Made by a program: the position numbers and the translations under genes
The notes under the pieces: model-generated
Seen by the model: only the letters and a program-made list of their open reading frames with translations
The model's database searches: none
What the model was told of the DNA's origin: nothing
Shown here: piece after piece, positions 4,708-7,112 of the stretch
How positions within the stretch are numbered: position 1 is the stretch's first letter
How the letters are laid out: every line of letters starts with the position of its first letter
Source of the DNA: an uncultured Succinivibrio sp.
GTDB lineage: Bacteria; Pseudomonadota; Gammaproteobacteria; Enterobacterales; Succinivibrionaceae
NCBI GenBank assembly: GCA_902772715.1
Contig: CACYBT010000389.1
Location: forward strand, 1-7,112
Direction of reading: 5' to 3'
Length of the DNA stretch: 7,112 nucleotides

Positions 4708-7112
4708 ATGAATACCAGGATTAAGTCTATTTCCTTTACAATTTCTCCAAAGAAAAATAACAATCAAGATTTTTTTCCGCTAAATTCCGTTTTTGAGATT
4801 ACCTTTAAGGAAGGCATATCTGATCTCTATTCTGGTAGTCTTTCTTTTTATGCGGATAATGCACTTAATACTTCCGATATTCAATGCCAGATAGGAAGAC
4901 AGTTAAGTATCAATGTTGAAATCACTGATACCCTAAAAGTAGACGGCAGTGAGTCTGATTATGTCTTTAACCGTTTTATCAACGGCATTGTAAGTTCCGT
5001 CAGGTTTTTGGGAAAGACACAGAATGTTATCTGTACTAAAAGCAATAAGGCCGCCTATATCTACAAGATTGATTTTGTCTCTCCTTTTGATGTTTTAAAA
5101 AGGCGTGAATACAAATATCGTGATAAGTCATTTTCAGAACTTACGAAAAAACTGGAATTATTCCTTAGCAAGCCAAATCGTGTTCTGTTTGGCAATGACT
5201 ATGAATTTGAAAGCAATCTGCCGATAAAATTTGAACTGCTTGATAATGAGTCTAAGACTTCCTTTAATGCTCTGCCTGATTATGTCAGTTTGCAGATAGG
5301 TTCATACTCTCCCTTACAGGCGCTAAAAAAAATTATTACTGACTGTGGCTTGAATTTTAATATTCAGCATGGTCATGAAGATGATAATTTCATCAGGGTC
5401 TTTTTGAGTAAGGGGTATGGCGTTCACAAATCCCATGGCGTTACCAGTACCTATTTTAAGGAAGATAATAATTCTAAATATAATTACGATATTCCTATCA
5501 TCTGTGATCAGGCTGACAGCGGTACACCAAAGTTAACCTCGTTTACTATGGATGTCTTTCATCCTGAAGAAGAACTTTTCAATAATGACTATGACTTTCT
5601 GCTCTATGGTGCAAGGGCAAATGATGATGCTATCGCCAAAAGAGTAGAGTATATGACTGAGGCCATATCCAATATCAGGAACAAGCATGAACGCGAACTG
5701 ACCCGCTTTACACTTACAGCATCTCACCTTATCTTTGTGCCAGGAACTGTTATAACTGCCAAAAATTATCTAGACCGTGATATCACTCTTGTGGTCGCTG
5801 ATGCCAAAATGCATCTTACTTGTGAGCCTAACAGTGCTTTTAGAACTTCAGAGGAGACTGTTCCTAGTATTGAAGTAAAACTAGACGCCTATGAACTGTT
5901 AAGTGACAGGGAACCTGGGTCATTTGCGTCCTTTAGCGATAATGACGGGATAGGAAGGAAGGCAGAACTGCGTTCAGACAGCAGCGGCATGCAGGTTTTT
6001 GAGGCTATCGTCTGCAATGGAGACGGTAAATACCTGGGGGTATGGGATGATACGACCAAAGAACCTTTGGAAGGGTCAATCTGTATTTGTAGCGGAGACA
6101 ATACTCAAAATCCATCAACTTTCTATGCCATAGTTTCCGGTCAGAATGTTCCTGTTGTGGTTCATCTTACCTCTACGGTGGCCTCTCATGAAATTTTCAA
6201 TATGCCTAGGATTGGGCAGAATATTCTTATTATTTACGGAAATAATAAATACTATCTGCACAGTTTTCTGTCAAGCAAGGATATTACCCAGGTCAGTGGA
6301 GATAACACTACAGAAAGAGACAATAGTCTCTCCTCAATCAATGCGCTCGCCTCCTATACCCGTGGCGCAAGAGTGCATGTCTGGAATGATAGCGATCAAA
6401 GCAAGAATGTTGGCATCAAAGGCTATGAAAGCGGTGAAAGCAAGTCTCAGCTTTTAACTAGAATTCACCTTGACAAAAACAGTTCGCTAAAGGAGATGTT
6501 AAGCAAACAGATCCTTGCAGGAACAGAATCTACAATAGTTGAGAGTATGGTGATTCAGGATAACAGTTATATCTATTATGAGGCGTATGAGGGTAAAAAG
6601 GAGGTTGCCGATATCTATTATCATGGTAAGTCTAAAACAGATTATGATGAGTTAAAGAGAGATTCGCTTAAAGAACGATGTGCTGCGGTTGCAAAGAAGT
6701 ACAATGCCACACTGTCAAATGAAAAAAGTATCAAACAAAAATACGATGATCTTGAGCGTCAGCTAAAACGCAAAGAGTCGCTTAAGGACTCCTGTAATAC
6801 CTATTATCGTTCCTTAAGTGACGAAAATGAAAAGGATAAAGTAAACAAAAAAATAAGTGAGATTGAGAAGGACATAGAATCACTGAAATCCGATAAAACA
6901 TCGGTACAATCTGAGTTGAATGAATGTGAAGAGAATCTCTCAAAGTATTCAGAAGAGCTGGAGATCGTAACTGACGAGTTTCTGGGGGAAATTGGAATTC
7001 CCGATAATTATGTGGATAACTCCATTGCCGATGTCTTTAAGATTGATCACGAAGGTAATGCTGAAATCAACATTCCTAATGGTACTCTTACCATTAATGC
7101 AAAGGACATCAA
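4708..7112 (+). CDS. vgrG: VgrG-like type VI secretion spike protein with coiled-coil segment (3' end outside window)
   Basis: The first 801 codons are present, with no stop. VgrG trimers form the tip of the type VI secretion tube and carry effectors out of the cell. Residues 1 to about 360 resemble the gp27-like base: an early strand pair, YKIDFVSPFDVLKRREYKYRDKSFSELTKKL (about 119-149), then YGARANDDAIAKRVEYM (300-316) and RFTLTASHLIFVPGTVITA (333-351), matching the family's L-x-PG element. NMPRIGQNILIIYG (498-511) corresponds to the PRxGQEVLVxF motif of the gp5 OB domain. After about residue 645 comes a charged, heptad-like helical stretch to about 755, then VFKIDHEGNAEI and GTLTINAKDI, like the start of the C-terminal beta-helix. 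Similarity is patchy, so this is a divergent member. AGTGGA at 4695-4700 supports the ATG; GTG at 4696 is a less likely start. It lies 54 nt after the reductase gene. No effector domain or adaptor is visible before the edge. Confidence 0.8.
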   Translation, partial: MNTRIKSISFTISPKKNNNQDFFPLNSVFEITFKEGISDLYSGSLSFYADNALNTSDIQCQIGRQLSINVEITDTLKVDGSESDYVFNRFINGIVSSVRFLGKTQNVICTKSNKAAYIYKIDFVSPFDVLKRREYKYRDKSFSELTKKLELFLSKPNRVLFGNDYEFESNLPIKFELLDNESKTSFNALPDYVSLQIGSYSPLQALKKIITDCGLNFNIQHGHEDDNFIRVFLSKGYGVHKSHGVTSTYFKEDNNSKYNYDIPIICDQADSGTPKLTSFTMDVFHPEEELFNNDYDFLLYGARANDDAIAKRVEYMTEAISNIRNKHERELTRFTLTASHLIFVPGTVITAKNYLDRDITLVVADAKMHLTCEPNSAFRTSEETVPSIEVKLDAYELLSDREPGSFASFSDNDGIGRKAELRSDSSGMQVFEAIVCNGDGKYLGVWDDTTKEPLEGSICICSGDNTQNPSTFYAIVSGQNVPVVVHLTSTVASHEIFNMPRIGQNILIIYGNNKYYLHSFLSSKDITQVSGDNTTERDNSLSSINALASYTRGARVHVWNDSDQSKNVGIKGYESGESKSQLLTRIHLDKNSSLKEMLSKQILAGTESTIVESMVIQDNSYIYYEAYEGKKEVADIYYHGKSKTDYDELKRDSLKERCAAVAKKYNATLSNEKSIKQKYDDLERQLKRKESLKDSCNTYYRSLSDENEKDKVNKKISEIEKDIESLKSDKTSVQSELNECEENLSKYSEELEIVTDEFLGEIGIPDNYVDNSIADVFKIDHEGNAEINIPNGTLTINAKDI

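Noticed and set aside
5533..6101. Minus-strand open frames (5533-5727 and 5889-6101) opposite the vgrG-like gene
   Set aside because: They are antisense to a continuous 801-codon frame with VgrG motifs and show no ribosome-binding site or recognisable protein.
6146..6457. Plus-strand open frame of 103 codons in another frame of the vgrG-like gene
   Set aside because: It overlaps the OB-fold motif region of the main frame, and its hydrophobic start followed by low-complexity sequence is typical of a shadow frame.

Overview
The window starts inside the 3' part of a 5S rRNA gene and ends inside a large type VI secretion spike gene. The 5S sequence is of enterobacterial/gammaproteobacterial type. 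The DNA is AT-rich, and the genes are closely spaced with clear Shine-Dalgarno sites. A vgrG-like gene and several flavin- or NAD(P)H-dependent reductases point to a Gram-negative gammaproteobacterium. A gut-type anaerobe such as a member of the Succinivibrionaceae would fit, but that placement is inference from overall character and not from a database match.

Layout. (1) 1-139: end of an rRNA operon, with the 5S 3' end followed by a strong intrinsic terminator. (2) 217-480, minus strand: a lone gene for a small, probably exported protein, convergent with the rRNA operon. (3) 481-826: an AT-rich gap of about 345 bases without a convincing gene. It holds a perfect 14-bp palindrome and should contain the promoters of the two divergent neighbours. 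(4) 827-4653, plus strand: five closely spaced genes for a small nitroreductase, a Dabb (stress-responsive alpha/beta-barrel) protein, a Gfo/Idh/MocA oxidoreductase of dihydrodiol-dehydrogenase type, a D-isomer-specific 2-hydroxyacid dehydrogenase and a YdhF-like aldo/keto reductase. Gaps are 26-61 nt. (5) 4708-7112, plus strand: the first 801 codons of a divergent VgrG spike protein, still open at the window edge.

How it may work together. Four of the five middle genes encode nucleotide- or flavin-dependent oxidoreductases acting on nitro/quinone, sugar or dihydrodiol, 2-keto-acid and carbonyl substrates. The fifth is a small protein of a family often found beside such enzymes. The order and spacing suggest one operon for reductive handling of carbonyl or xenobiotic compounds, or for recycling of reducing equivalents. 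No substrate can be read from the sequence. Two intergenic hairpins (1361-1376 and 3668-3691) may tune expression along the transcript.

The VgrG-like gene is probably a separate unit. Its gp27-like base and OB-fold region are recognisable, but an unusual helical coiled-coil stretch of about 110 residues sits before the start of what looks like the C-terminal beta-helix. This is the most unusual feature of the window. I see no CRISPR array, tRNA, insertion sequence or attachment site.
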